Assembly: GCF_000381985.1 (NCBI RefSeq)
Contig: NZ_KB907345.1
Location: forward strand, 62,001-126,000
DNA length: 64,000 nt
Source of the DNA: Novispirillum itersonii subsp. itersonii ATCC 12639
Lineage (GTDB): Bacteria; Pseudomonadota; Alphaproteobacteria; Rhodospirillales; Rhodospirillaceae
Direction: 5' to 3'
The notes below the pieces were generated by a model. It was not told the origin of the DNA. It did not search any database and saw only the letters and a list, made by a program, of their open reading frames with translations. Positions within the stretch are counted from its first letter, which is position 1, and every line of letters starts with the position of its first letter. The translations under genes and the position numbers were made by a program. Shown one piece after another: positions 50,463 through 60,557 of the stretch.

Positions 50463-50512
50463 TTTTAATCGTTTAATGCGATTAAAAGTATCGGAAGTAT
50501 CGTCTTTATAAT
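50463..50512 (+). promoter_or_regulatory. Predicted OxyR-type site and -10 box of katG
   Basis: ATCG (50468), CGAT (50479), ATCG (50490) and CGTC (50501) are each separated by 7 bp. The first pair lies inside a perfect inverted repeat with 9-bp arms TTTTAATCG and CGATTAAAA. TATAAT follows at 50507-50512, right after the site, with no good -35 box, as expected for an activator-dependent promoter. The rest of the 397-bp gap (50250-50646) holds the grx terminator and a 134-nt leader. Confidence 0.75.
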
Positions 50513-50538
50513 TTAAGTCAGGCTGGTAAGGTTTTTGA

Positions 50539-52800
<2,262 letters not shown>

Positions 52801-52815
52801 GTGGCCTGAAACCAG

Positions 52816-52848
52816 AAAAGCCCCGGGGCGCAGGCTCCGGGGCTTTCT
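52816..52848. terminator. Terminator between katG and thiE
   Basis: AAAAGCCCCGG pairs with CCGGGGCTTT across a GC-rich loop. It lies between convergent genes and may serve both. Confidence 0.85.
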
Positions 52849-52912
52849 CTGTCAGAGGGGGGGAAGACGGAGGGGCGGGCCGCTTGACCGTCTGCCTTCC
52901 TTCGATGGTCCG

Positions 52913-53575
52913 TTACAGCGCCAGCACCGGGCCGAAAGCCTGAACGGCGGCGGCGGCCCCCTGCGGGTGGGCCCAGACGCCCGACGAGACGGCGATGAAG
53001 TCCGCCCCGGCTTCGACCAGCGGGCGGGCGTTTTCGGCGGTGATGCCGCCGATGGCAACGCAGGGGGTGGTCATCATCGACTGCCACCATTCCAGCAGAT
53101 CAGGTTCGGCGTGGAACTTGGCCTCTTTGGTGGTGGTCGGGAAAAAGGCACCGAAAGCGACGTAATCAGCCCCGCTTTCAGCGGCGATCATCGCCAGATG
53201 GCGGCTGTCATGGCAGGTGACGCCGACAATGGCATCCGGGCCCATGATGGCGCGGGCCTGTTTGTACGGGGTATCTTCCTGCCCGACATGCACGCCGTCG
53301 CAGCCGGTTTCTTTCGCCAGCTCCGGATTGTCATTCAGGATCACGGCAACGCCGCGTTCCTGCCCGACCGGGCGCAGCACGTCAACGGCGCGGCGTACGG
53401 TATCGTCATCCACGTCTTTCAGGCGGATTTGCAGGGCGGCAACATCCCCGGCATCCAGTGCGGCGGCGAGGGTGGCGGCAAAGGCTTCCACATCCGGCAG
53501 GACAGGCGGGGTAATCAGATACAGGCGGCAGTCCCGGGGATCGGAAGCGGGCTCGGAAGAACGGGATTTAGCCAT
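52913..53575 (-). CDS. thiE: Thiamine phosphate synthase
   Basis: A 220-residue TIM-barrel enzyme that joins HMP-PP and the thiazole phosphate to give thiamine phosphate. Family blocks are [74 protein letters not shown], and the phosphate-binding [30 protein letters not shown]. No other thi genes are adjacent. No TPP riboswitch was seen upstream; only 113 bp separate it from the next gene on the same strand. Confidence 0.95.
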   Translation of the reverse strand: MAKSRSSEPASDPRDCRLYLITPPVLPDVEAFAATLAAALDAGDVAALQIRLKDVDDDTVRRAVDVLRPVGQERGVAVILNDNPELAKETGCDGVHVGQEDTPYKQARAIMGPDAIVGVTCHDSRHLAMIAAESGADYVAFGAFFPTTTKEAKFHAEPDLLEWWQSMMTTPCVAIGGITAENARPLVEAGADFIAVSSGVWAHPQGAAAAVQAFGPVLAL

Positions 53576-53688
53576 CGGGCGGGGTCCAATACAGACAGAA
53601 TGAGGCAGGCGACAGACATGGCAGGGCAGGCAGAAATGCCGGTGCTGCCCCCTTCATAGCCCGCTCTGCCCGCCGCTTCAATTCCCGA

Positions 53689-54132
53689 TCATGCGAAACT
53701 GTCAGCCGGGCCATCTTCTGCCCGCAGCAGGACTGTCCCGCTTTGGGTGGCAATCGCCTGCATCCGGGCCCACGCCGGGGCGGGAACGGTGCCCGACAGT
53801 GCAACGGCGGTCTGCCCGTCCGCCCAGGCGGCAAGTGCCAGACCGGGGGCGTCGCCGCAATCCAGCACGCAGGTCCAGACCGGGGGGGCGGGCAGGGCTG
53901 CGGCAACATGGCTGACCGCCAGCCGCAGCCAGCGCGGCCCCAGCCAGCAGGCGGCGCCGGGGGCGCTCCACAGTTCTGCCGGGCGCGCCTGATCCGCCGC
54001 GCGCAGAAGGGCGGTGCGGATCTCGTCGTGGGTGCTGACCCGCAGACGCAGGGGATCAGAAAAGCCGGACACGGCAGGGGGCTCCGCCAAAGGCGTTGAC
54101 CGGGGCAGGGCAACGGGCCTATGCTTATACAA
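53689..54132 (-). CDS. Hypothetical protein
   Basis: Up to 147 residues, rich in Ala, Trp and Pro, with no domain I recognise. It is supported as a gene mainly by GC-rich codon usage in this frame, its fit between thiE and the zap region, and its lack of overlap with a better candidate. A possible signal is the pairing of CWLGPRWLRLAVSHV and VWTCVLDCGD, which reads like alternating strands. The start is uncertain: the frame opens with TTG at 54132 without a good ribosome site, and an internal GTG at 54072 would give about 127 residues. Its upstream region holds a short degenerate repeat array. Confidence 0.5.
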   Translation of the reverse strand: MYKHRPVALPRSTPLAEPPAVSGFSDPLRLRVSTHDEIRTALLRAADQARPAELWSAPGAACWLGPRWLRLAVSHVAAALPAPPVWTCVLDCGDAPGLALAAWADGQTAVALSGTVPAPAWARMQAIATQSGTVLLRAEDGPADSFA

Positions 54133-54154
54133 TCTTTTAATGTCACACGATAGT

Positions 54155-54249
54155 GTGCTGAAACCGCTTAGAAAGGGCGCGCTGAGCGTTTTAGAAAGAG
54201 CGTGCCGAACATTTTAGAAAGAGTGTGCTGAAACCACTTGAAAAAGAGC
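54155..54249. repeat. Four degenerate 23-25 bp tandem repeats
   Basis: Units start at 54155, 54179, 54202 and 54225. The shared pattern is GYGCTGAAC or similar, then TTTAGAAAGAGC or similar. The 341-bp gene-free stretch 54133-54473 contains no other feature I can support beyond likely promoters for the flanking genes. Confidence 0.6.
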
Positions 54250-54473
54250 ATTAAAAGCCCTGTGGGGCACAAAGGGGGTCCGCATCGCCGGGCTTCATAC
54301 TTCTTTAAGTCCCGCTGGGGCAGAGTAAGCTCGGGTGCCCCCGGTGTGCGCCTGTGCCCGGTTTGCGCCGGTGGCGATATCAGCACTGTCGCCGCTGTCA
54401 CCGGGAAACAGCGCAGCTGACAGAGCCGGGAAGAGCACATCTGACAGAGAATGAGATTTTGGAAGAGGCTGCC

Positions 54474-54737
54474 ATGGATACGCCTTCGATTTCGCCGCGC
54501 CGGATTGATCTGGCCCTGTCCCGTCTGGGCGATGCCGTTGACCTGCTGGAGCAGGCCGGACAGGCGGCCCTTGACCGGATGGCGGAGTCCGGGCATGACA
54601 GCGGTAATCTGGCCGCCCTGACGGCGGAACTGTCGGCCGTGCGGTCGGATTACCAGTCCCTGAAGCTGACCGGTCAGCAGGCTTCCGGGCGTATTGATGC
54701 TGCCATTGGCCGCCTGCGGGCGGTGCTGGAGATGTGA
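54474..54737 (+). CDS. DUF4164-like small coiled-coil protein
   Basis: An 87-residue acidic helical protein: RRIDLALSRLGDAVDLLEQAGQAALDRMAESG, then AALTAELSAVRSDYQSLKLTGQQASGRIDAAIGRLRAVLEM. Heptad-like Leu/Ala spacing predicts a coiled coil through most of its length. Small proteins like this commonly precede zapA in Alphaproteobacteria, which supports the DUF4164 assignment. It starts at ATG 54474 after GGAAGAGG. It ends just before zapA, overlapping the alternative GTG start at 54734, so the two are coupled. A role at the division site is inferred from context only. Confidence 0.8.
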   Translation: MDTPSISPRRIDLALSRLGDAVDLLEQAGQAALDRMAESGHDSGNLAALTAELSAVRSDYQSLKLTGQQASGRIDAAIGRLRAVLEM

Positions 54738-54742
54738 GCGGG

Positions 54743-55459
54743 ATGGCTCAGGTTACACTGACAATCAATGGACGGTCCTACAGCATCGGGTGCGAGGACG
54801 GGCAGGAACAGCAGCTTCAGGCGCTGGGCCATGACCTTGACCGCCGGGCGCGGTCGCTGTCTGAGGCCACCGGCGCGGTGTCGGAAGGGCTGATCCTTGT
54901 GCTCGCCAGCCTGACGCTGGCGGATGAGCTGGGCGATGCCCGCCGCACCCGTGACAAGGCGCAGGAAACCCTGAACGCCCTGTCGCACGAAGCCGAGCTG
55001 ATGGTCGAGGAAAAAATCGCCGAGGCTCAGGCCGAGGCGGAAGCCGCCATCGCTGCGGTGCGGGAAGAGGCGCAGGCCACCATCTCCGCGATCCGTGAAG
55101 AGACCGAGTCTTCGATGGCTGAGCTTCAGGCGGAGCTGGACGCCCTGCGCGCCCAGACGCAGGAGCAGGTGATGGAGGTACGCGCCCGCGCCGACCGGCA
55201 GATTGCCGAGGCACAGGCTGAGGCGGCCCGTCTGGGGGAAGGCAGCAAGGCTGAGCTGTCGCGTCTGGAGGGAGAGGGGACCGCGCTGAAGAAGCAGCTC
55301 GCCGATGCCAAACAGGCGCTGGAAGCGGCCCGCTCGCATCTGGAACAGCGCCGGAATGAGCATCAGACCCTGCGTCAGGCCGAGGACGATATCGCGTCCG
55401 CGCTGGAAAGAATGGCCGCGCGCATTGAAACAGTTGCAAGAAGCCTCGCAACGTCTTAA
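54743..55459 (+). CDS. zapA: Cell division protein ZapA with long coiled-coil extension
   Basis: A 238-residue protein, about twice the normal ZapA length. Residues 1-95 are ZapA: VTLTINGRSYSIGCEDGQEQQLQALGHDLDRRARSL and ILVLASLTLADEL. The rest (96-238) is an almost continuous Ala/Glu/Gln-rich coiled coil, with repeating EAQAEAEAAI- and AELQAELDALRAQTQEQV-type segments. ZapA binds FtsZ and stabilises the Z-ring; the extension may replace or resemble a ZapB-like partner. ATG 54743 is preferred to GTG 54734. It lies just upstream of 6S RNA, the usual alphaproteobacterial order. Confidence 0.88.
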   Translation: MAQVTLTINGRSYSIGCEDGQEQQLQALGHDLDRRARSLSEATGAVSEGLILVLASLTLADELGDARRTRDKAQETLNALSHEAELMVEEKIAEAQAEAEAAIAAVREEAQATISAIREETESSMAELQAELDALRAQTQEQVMEVRARADRQIAEAQAEAARLGEGSKAELSRLEGEGTALKKQLADAKQALEAARSHLEQRRNEHQTLRQAEDDIASALERMAARIETVARSLATS

Positions 55460-55462
55460 GTA
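55434..55462 (+). promoter_or_regulatory. Predicted 6S RNA promoter
   Basis: TTGCAA (55434-55439), a 17-bp spacer and TAAGTA (55457-55462) lie within the end of zapA, 5-7 bp before the 6S RNA 5' end. Confidence 0.6.
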
Positions 55463-55466
55463 AAGG

Positions 55467-55631
55467 GTGCGAGGCTGCCCGGTGCGTGAGGTGCACTACT
55501 CCCGGGGGCTATAATATTCAAACGAGGGAGCTGTCCCTGTAGGGGCTCTGGCCTTTATACACGGCGCCCACTTTGTGCTCGCGGCCTTAGTGGAGGGTCT
55601 GCGGACCAACGGCCTACGGTGGCTTCGCACT
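55467..55631 (+). ncRNA. ssrS: 6S RNA
   Basis: About 165 nt between zapA and the 5-formyl-THF cyclo-ligase gene, the conserved position of 6S RNA in many proteobacteria. The ends pair as a closing stem: GTGCGAGGC (55467-55475) with GCTTCGCAC (55622-55630). The centre contains GC-rich arms around an A/U-rich internal bubble (CTATAATATTCAAAC near 55510-55525), which fits the open-promoter-like bulge that binds sigma-70 RNA polymerase. No reading frame is supported here. Exact ends are approximate. Confidence 0.85.
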
Positions 55632-55690
55632 GCTTCCTGCTCTTGCGGGAGACCGGATCTGATGCCGGATCTTGCGGAAAAAGAAGAGAA

Positions 55691-55742
55691 ACACAAAACC
55701 GGTAATCGCGTTCATTCTGCGGTTGCCGGTTTTGTGTTTTTA
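55691..55742 (+). terminator. Terminator downstream of 6S RNA
   Basis: ACACAAAACCGGTAATCGC pairs, with two G-U pairs, with GCGGTTGCCGGTTTTGTGT, followed by TTTT. The long stem lies between 6S RNA and the ygfA-type gene. Confidence 0.88.
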
Positions 55743-55842
55743 AGAGATGTCTTCAGAGGGTGCCAGATGCCGTATTCAGGCGGTGGGGCCCGTCTGGGGC
55801 CGGGCAGGACGCCCGCCGGAAAACCGGAGAATCCGAACGACG

Positions 55843-56433
55843 ATGACTGAGCTGAAAGATGCCCTGCGGCGGGCAATGCGCCCGCAGCGCCGTGCTTTTG
55901 CCGCTGCGGCCCCGGCTGCCGGACGGCTTCTGGCGGCGCTGGCGGTATCGCACCCCACTTTATGGGGGCAGTTGACGGCCCCGGGGGCGATGGTCGCCGG
56001 ATATTACCCCCTGCCGGGCGAAATGGATGTGTTGCCGCTGCTGACGGCTCTGGCCGGGGTGGGCGTTGTCACCGCACTGCCGGAGGTGACCGGGCGGGGC
56101 CAGCCGCTGCGGTTCCGCCGGTGGTCGCCGGGGGATGCGCTGACCGAAGGGCTGTTCAAGACCCTGCATCCGTCGGCAGACGCGGCGGAAGTGATCCCGA
56201 CAGCGGTGGTGGTGCCGTTGCTGGCCTTTGACCGGGCGGGGTACCGGCTGGGCTATGGCGGTGGGTACTATGACCGCACACTGGCGGCCCTGCGCGCTGC
56301 CGGGCAGGGCCCGGTGACGGTGGGGGCGGCTTTTGCCGGTCAGGCGCTTGCCGAAGTGCCGCGAGAGGGTCATGATGAACCCTTGGACTGGGTTGTGACG
56401 GAAAACGCGGTGCTGTCCTGCCGGACGACCTGA
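55843..56433 (+). CDS. ygfA: 5-formyltetrahydrofolate cyclo-ligase
   Basis: A 196-residue enzyme that converts 5-formyl-THF to 5,10-methenyl-THF with ATP. The N-terminal basic helix (LRRAMRPQRRAF), GYYPLPGEMDVLPLL, VPLLAFDRAGYRLGYGGGYYDRTL and the C-terminal HDEPLDWVVTENAV are the family motifs. The start is ATG 55843; the longer frame from 55747 overlaps the terminator region. Its link with zapA and 6S RNA matches other proteobacteria, where 6S RNA and this gene may be co-transcribed. Confidence 0.94.
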   Translation: MTELKDALRRAMRPQRRAFAAAAPAAGRLLAALAVSHPTLWGQLTAPGAMVAGYYPLPGEMDVLPLLTALAGVGVVTALPEVTGRGQPLRFRRWSPGDALTEGLFKTLHPSADAAEVIPTAVVVPLLAFDRAGYRLGYGGGYYDRTLAALRAAGQGPVTVGAAFAGQALAEVPREGHDEPLDWVVTENAVLSCRTT

Positions 56434-56478
56434 CCGACGGGTCTGGCCGGGCGGGCACCGCTGAACAGGATTATTGGT

Positions 56479-57297
56479 ATGCGCTTGATGTATCTGGGGG
56501 ATGTGGTCGGCCGGTCCGGCCGCGATGCGGTGGTGCGTGAGGTGCCCCGTCTGCGCCGTGATCTGAAGCTGGATTTTGTCGCCGTCTGCGGTGAAAACGC
56601 GGCCCACGGTTTTGGCCTGACTGCCACCATCGCGCAGGAGTTTTACGACGCCGGGGTCGATGTGGTGACGCTGGGCAACCATGCGTGGGACCAGCGCGAG
56701 ATGCTGGCTTATATCGACCGCGACCCGCGTATCGTCCGGCCGGCCAATTACCCGGATGGCACCCCGGGGCGCGGGGCGGCGCTGTATAGCCTGCCTGATG
56801 GCCGTAAGGTGCTGGTGGTGCAGGTGATGGGGCGGCTGTTCATGGATCCGCTGGATTGCCCCTTTGCCAGCGCGCAGGCGATTTTACAGAAGTATCCGCT
56901 GGGCGCGGCAGTGCAGGCGGTGATCGTCGATATCCACGCCGAGGCCACCAGCGAAAAAATGTCGATGGGCCATTTCTGCGATGGCCGGGCCTCTCTGGTG
57001 GCGGGCACCCATTCCCATGTGCCGACCGCTGACGCGCAGGTCCTGCCCGGGGGCACCGCCTACATCACCGATCTGGGGATGTGCGGCGACTACAACTCGG
57101 TGATCGGGATGAAGAAAGAAGCGGCGATGTCCCGCTTCATCCGCAAGATTCCGGGGGAACGGCTGTCCCCGGCGGAAGGCGAGGCGACGGTCTGCGGTGT
57201 GGTGGTGGAAACGGACCGCAGCGGCAAGGCGGTTTCTGTCCAGCCGATCCGCATTGCCGGGCGGCTCCAGCAGGCGGAGCCCGGGTTTCCGCCCTGA
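56479..57297 (+). CDS. ymdB: YmdB/TIGR00282-family metallophosphoesterase
   Basis: A 272-residue cyclic-nucleotide-type phosphodiesterase. Metal-binding blocks are MYLGDVVGRSGRDAV (Asp), VAVCGENAAHG (Glu and Asn), VVTLGNHAWDQREM (Asn, His), VIVDIHAEATSEK and LVAGTHSHVPTADAQVLPGGTAYITDLGMCG (His). Bacillus YmdB degrades 2',3'-cAMP, and the family is di-iron or binuclear. It is 45 bp after ygfA and probably in the same transcript. Confidence 0.93.
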   Translation: MRLMYLGDVVGRSGRDAVVREVPRLRRDLKLDFVAVCGENAAHGFGLTATIAQEFYDAGVDVVTLGNHAWDQREMLAYIDRDPRIVRPANYPDGTPGRGAALYSLPDGRKVLVVQVMGRLFMDPLDCPFASAQAILQKYPLGAAVQAVIVDIHAEATSEKMSMGHFCDGRASLVAGTHSHVPTADAQVLPGGTAYITDLGMCGDYNSVIGMKKEAAMSRFIRKIPGERLSPAEGEATVCGVVVETDRSGKAVSVQPIRIAGRLQQAEPGFPP

Positions 57298-57349
57298 TGG
57301 CGTTTTCCGATAGCGTTTTCCGCTGATGATGGCGGAAGGCGACCCTTTC

Positions 57350-57389
57350 AACCCCCGTTTTCTGTGATTTTTCACGGAAAGCGGGGGTT
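57350..57389 (+). terminator. Hairpin after ymdB
   Basis: CCCCCGTTTTCTGTGA pairs with TCACGGAAAGCGGGGG with two G-U pairs and a short T loop, flanked by AA and TT. Confidence 0.65.
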
Positions 57390-57479
57390 CTGCATTTGGC
57401 ACGCCTTCTGCTAAGCACGCCTTCCATTAAAGACAGGCCGGGGCCGCAGCAGCGGCGCAGAGCGTGAAAGGATGCGGGA

Positions 57480-58598
57480 ATGACAGGGTGGACGCGGTCA
57501 GTCATGGGGCTGGCAGTATCGGTGATGGTCGGGGCGACGGTGGCCGGAGCGGTGCTGATGACGGCCCCGGCGGAGCGGCAGGGGCAGGCGGCGGAGCGTC
57601 CGCCACAAGCCCCGCTGCCGGAAACCCTGCTCGCGGCACGGCGGCTGATGGTGGAGTGGCCGACGGAGGACGGCCTGCGCACCTTTCCCGTGGCGGTGTG
57701 GTATCCGGCGGCCCGTGGACCGGCCACGCAGATGGTGGGCGATGGCCCGCTGCTGACCGGGGTGGCAGTACAGAAGGATGCCGTCCCGCAGGCCCCGCTG
57801 GGGGCACGGCTGCCGCTGGTGCTGCTGTCGCATGGCAGCGGCGGCAACATGGCCAATCAGGCGTGGCTGGCACGCGATCTGGTCGAGGCTGGCTATGTGG
57901 TGGTATCGCTGACCCACCCCGGCAGCACCACCGGCGATTCCTCCGCCCGGAAGGCGATGGCCCTGTGGCAGCGCCCCGGCGATCTGTCAGCGGCGCTGGA
58001 GACTGTTCTGAGCGATCCGCAGATCGCACCGCTGGTTGATCCGGCGCGGATCGCCGCCATCGGTCATTCGCTGGGGGGCTATACGGTTCTGGCCGCGGGT
58101 GGGGCACGGCTTGACCGCGATGCTTACCGCGCCCTGTGTCAGCGGCACCCGCAGCAGGGGGATTGCGCCTATTTCCTGTCAGCGGGGCTCAGTTTTGACA
58201 GTCTTGACCGCCAGCGGCTGGAAGGATCGTACCGTGATCCGCGCATTAAGGCGGTGGTGGCGCTCTCCCCGGCCTTCGCGCAGGCCTTCTCCGCCGACAG
58301 TCTGGCGGCGTGGCCTGTGCCGCTGCTGGTTGTCGTCCTGACCGGGGACGAGCTTTTGCCCCACGCCGCCAATGCGGCGGCGCTGGCCGCACGGATTCCG
58401 GGGGCGAGACTGCTGGAACAGCCGGGCGGTCACTTCAGCGTGCTGCCGGAGTGTAAGCCCGGCGGGAAGGCCCTGCTGGCGCAGGAGCCGGACCCCTCTG
58501 ACCGCTTCCTCTGTGATGATGCCGGGCAGGACCGGGCACAGGTGCATCAGCAGGTCAGTACGGCAGTGCGGGCCTTCCTGAAGGATACAGGGGTGTAA
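57480..58598 (+). CDS. Secreted alpha/beta hydrolase (PAF-acetylhydrolase/dienelactone-hydrolase-like)
   Basis: A 372-residue hydrolase with a hydrophobic N-terminal signal (MTGWTRSVMGLAVSVMVGATVAGAVLM), probably exported to the periplasm or membrane-anchored. The domain has FPVAVWYPA, VLLSHGSGGNMANQAWLARDLVEAGYVVVSLTHPG, the nucleophile elbow AAIGHSLGGYTVL, an acid region VVLTGDELLPH and the His region PGGHFSVLPE. The LSHGSGG oxyanion and overall order resemble platelet-activating-factor acetylhydrolase-like and dienelactone hydrolase-like enzymes. Four cysteines in the second half may pair. Substrate unknown. It ends 89 bp before the M24 peptidase gene. Confidence 0.88.
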   Translation: MTGWTRSVMGLAVSVMVGATVAGAVLMTAPAERQGQAAERPPQAPLPETLLAARRLMVEWPTEDGLRTFPVAVWYPAARGPATQMVGDGPLLTGVAVQKDAVPQAPLGARLPLVLLSHGSGGNMANQAWLARDLVEAGYVVVSLTHPGSTTGDSSARKAMALWQRPGDLSAALETVLSDPQIAPLVDPARIAAIGHSLGGYTVLAAGGARLDRDAYRALCQRHPQQGDCAYFLSAGLSFDSLDRQRLEGSYRDPRIKAVVALSPAFAQAFSADSLAAWPVPLLVVVLTGDELLPHAANAAALAARIPGARLLEQPGGHFSVLPECKPGGKALLAQEPDPSDRFLCDDAGQDRAQVHQQVSTAVRAFLKDTGV

Positions 58599-58687
58599 TA
58601 CTTCTGGATTTTGGATACAATCTTGCCGGTGCGCGGCGCCATGCTAGGATGGGGGTCAACCCACAGCGTAGTGTAAGGACATTATCG

Positions 58688-59890
58688 ATGGCCCTTGGTG
58701 TCGGTGGCTCTGACCCGCAGACTGAACTTGCCGCCCTGTCTGACATGACCGGCGGCATCGCCCCGATCACGGCTGAGGAATACGCCGCCCGCATCGGTAA
58801 GGCGCAGGCGCTGATGCAGGCGCAGGGGCTGGATGCCGTGTATGTGCATGCGGGCAGCAGCCTGTATTACTTCACCGGCACCCGCTGGAACCCCAGCGAG
58901 AGGATGGTGGGGGCGCTGATCCCGGCCCGTGGCCCGCTGACCTATATCGCGCCGGCGTTTGAGGAAAATACCCTGCGCGATTACTGGGTGATCAGCGGAG
59001 AGATTGCGGTCTGGCAGGAACATGAAAACCCGGCGGCGCTGTGCGCCACCCTGCTGGCCGGGGCGGTGACGGTCGGGCTGGACGAAAGTACCCCGTTCTT
59101 CCTGTTCGACGCGCTGCGGCAGGCTGCCCCGGCGGTGACATGGGTGAATGCCAGACCGGTGACCGCCGGGTGCCGGATGCAGAAATCCACTGCCGAACTG
59201 GCGCTGATGCAGCGGGCGAAGGATATGACCCTGCGGGTGCATCAGGCAGCGGCGCGGATCCTCCGCCCCGGTATCACCACCCCCGAGGTGGCGGACTTCA
59301 TCGACCGGGCCCACCGGGCTGTGGGGGCGGCTGGCTCCAGCTTCTGTATCGTGCTGTTCGGCGAAGCCACCGCCTATCCGCATGGGGTGAAAAACCCGCA
59401 GACCCTGCAGGATGGCGACATGGTGTTGATTGATACCGGCTGTAAGCTGCACGGCTACAACTCCGACATCACCCGCAGCTATGTCTACGGCACTCCGACG
59501 GCGGACCAGCGCCGGGTGTGGAACCATGAAAAGGAAGCACAGGCCCGCGCCTTTGCCGCCGCCGTCCCCGGCGCGCCATGCGGGTCGGTCGATGTGACCG
59601 CCCGCACCTATCTGGAGGAGCAGGGCTATGGGCCGGAGTATGCGGTGCCGGGTCTGCCGCACCGCACCGGCCACGGGATCGGGCTGGATATCCACGAATG
59701 GCCCTATCTGGTGCGTAACGATCAGACGCCGCTGGCACCGGGCATGTGCTTCTCCAACGAGCCGATGCTGTGCCTGTACGGTAAGTTCGGCGTGCGGCTG
59801 GAAGACCACTTTTATATGACTGAAGATGGCCCGCGCTGGTTCACCCAGCCCAGCCACAGCCTTGATGACCCGTTTGGCTACGGGGCCTGA
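58688..59890 (+). CDS. M24-family Xaa-Pro aminopeptidase/dipeptidase
   Basis: A 400-residue creatinase/prolidase-type enzyme. The N-terminal domain (1-170) includes QGLDAVYVHAGSSLYYFTGTRWNPSERMVGALIP. The pita-bread catalytic domain has metal ligands in MVLIDTGCKLHGYNSDITRSYVYG (two Asp), LPHRTGHGIGLDIHEWP (His), FSNEPMLCLYGKFGVRLEDHF (two Glu). It hydrolyses X-Pro bonds in the cytoplasm using two divalent metals. The ATG at 58688 follows AAGGA by about 9 nt. A strong terminator follows. Confidence 0.92.
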   Translation: MALGVGGSDPQTELAALSDMTGGIAPITAEEYAARIGKAQALMQAQGLDAVYVHAGSSLYYFTGTRWNPSERMVGALIPARGPLTYIAPAFEENTLRDYWVISGEIAVWQEHENPAALCATLLAGAVTVGLDESTPFFLFDALRQAAPAVTWVNARPVTAGCRMQKSTAELALMQRAKDMTLRVHQAAARILRPGITTPEVADFIDRAHRAVGAAGSSFCIVLFGEATAYPHGVKNPQTLQDGDMVLIDTGCKLHGYNSDITRSYVYGTPTADQRRVWNHEKEAQARAFAAAVPGAPCGSVDVTARTYLEEQGYGPEYAVPGLPHRTGHGIGLDIHEWPYLVRNDQTPLAPGMCFSNEPMLCLYGKFGVRLEDHFYMTEDGPRWFTQPSHSLDDPFGYGA

Positions 59891-59919
59891 GCCGGTCAGC
59901 ATCGGGATCAGGGCATCCG

Positions 59920-59950
59920 GGGCGGCAGGGATGATCCTGCCGCCCTTTTT
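59920..59950 (+). terminator. Intrinsic terminator after the M24 peptidase gene
   Basis: GGGCGGCAGG and CCTGCCGCCC form a perfect 10-bp stem with loop GATGAT, followed by TTTTT. Confidence 0.93.
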
Positions 59951-59973
59951 CATGGGCTGGGGCGGTGGTCAGA

Positions 59974-60369
59974 TCAGGCTGCCGGGATCCGGGCAATCGC
60001 CTTGATCTCGAAATCAAAACCGGCCAGCCACGTCACGCCGACGGCAGTCCAGTTCGGCAGCGGATCGGTGGGGATGACGCTGTTACGTACCGCCATCACC
60101 GTTTCCAGCTGCGCCTGCGGGTCGGTGTGGAAGGTGGTGACATCGACCACATCGCGCAGGGTGCATCCGGCGGCGGCGAGAACGGCGGTCAGATTGGCGA
60201 AGGCCTGCTCCACCTGTCGGCGGAAATCCGGCTCCGGCGATCCGTCGGCACGGCTGCCGACCTGACCGGAGACAAACAGCAGGTCGCCGCTGCGGATGGC
60301 GGCGGAGTAACGGTGCCGCTGATACAGTTCATGGCGGTCAGCAGGAAAGACGGCTTCAGGTCTGGTCAT
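59974..60369 (-). CDS. RidA-family protein
   Basis: A 131-residue RidA/YjgF/UK114 protein. YSAAIRSGDLLFVSGQVGSRADG is the N-terminal family block, then QVEQAFANLTAVLAAAGCTLRDVVDVTTFHTD and a C-terminal NWTAVGVTWLAGFDFEIKAIARIP. Archetypal RidA uses an Arg near residue 105 (IRxEVE-like) for imine hydrolysis; this sequence lacks a clear R-x-x-V-E in the aligned position, so its activity is uncertain. It is divergent from a TetR gene with three operators between them and is the likely regulated target. Confidence 0.85.
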   Translation of the reverse strand: MTRPEAVFPADRHELYQRHRYSAAIRSGDLLFVSGQVGSRADGSPEPDFRRQVEQAFANLTAVLAAAGCTLRDVVDVTTFHTDPQAQLETVMAVRNSVIPTDPLPNWTAVGVTWLAGFDFEIKAIARIPAA

Positions 60370-60461
60370 CGGGGGATCCCTTTCTGACAGGGGGTGTGAG
60401 GCTGCCGGGGGATGTGAGGCTGACAGGGGATGTGAGGGCTTCACAGATCCGGGGCGTGTTG

Positions 60462-60531
60462 ATATACGCGGCGTATGTCACCTATATCGTTACATACGGG
60501 GCGTATGTCAACTCGCATACGCACCGTATGT
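60462..60531. promoter_or_regulatory. Three TetR operators between ridA-like and tetR genes
   Basis: Seventeen-bp palindromes ATATACGCGGCGTATGT (60462-60478), ACATACGGGGCGTATGT (60492-60508) and GCATACGCACCGTATGT (60515-60531). All fit nNATACG-N3-CGTATGT. They sit between the divergent starts (60369 and 60558), so both genes are expected to be repressed. Confidence 0.85.
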
Positions 60532-60557
60532 AAATTTTTGTGCCGGGAGAAAACCGC

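Noticed and set aside
53576-53688. TPP riboswitch upstream of thiE
   Set aside because: No CUGAGA or other conserved THI-box words were found in the 113-bp gap.
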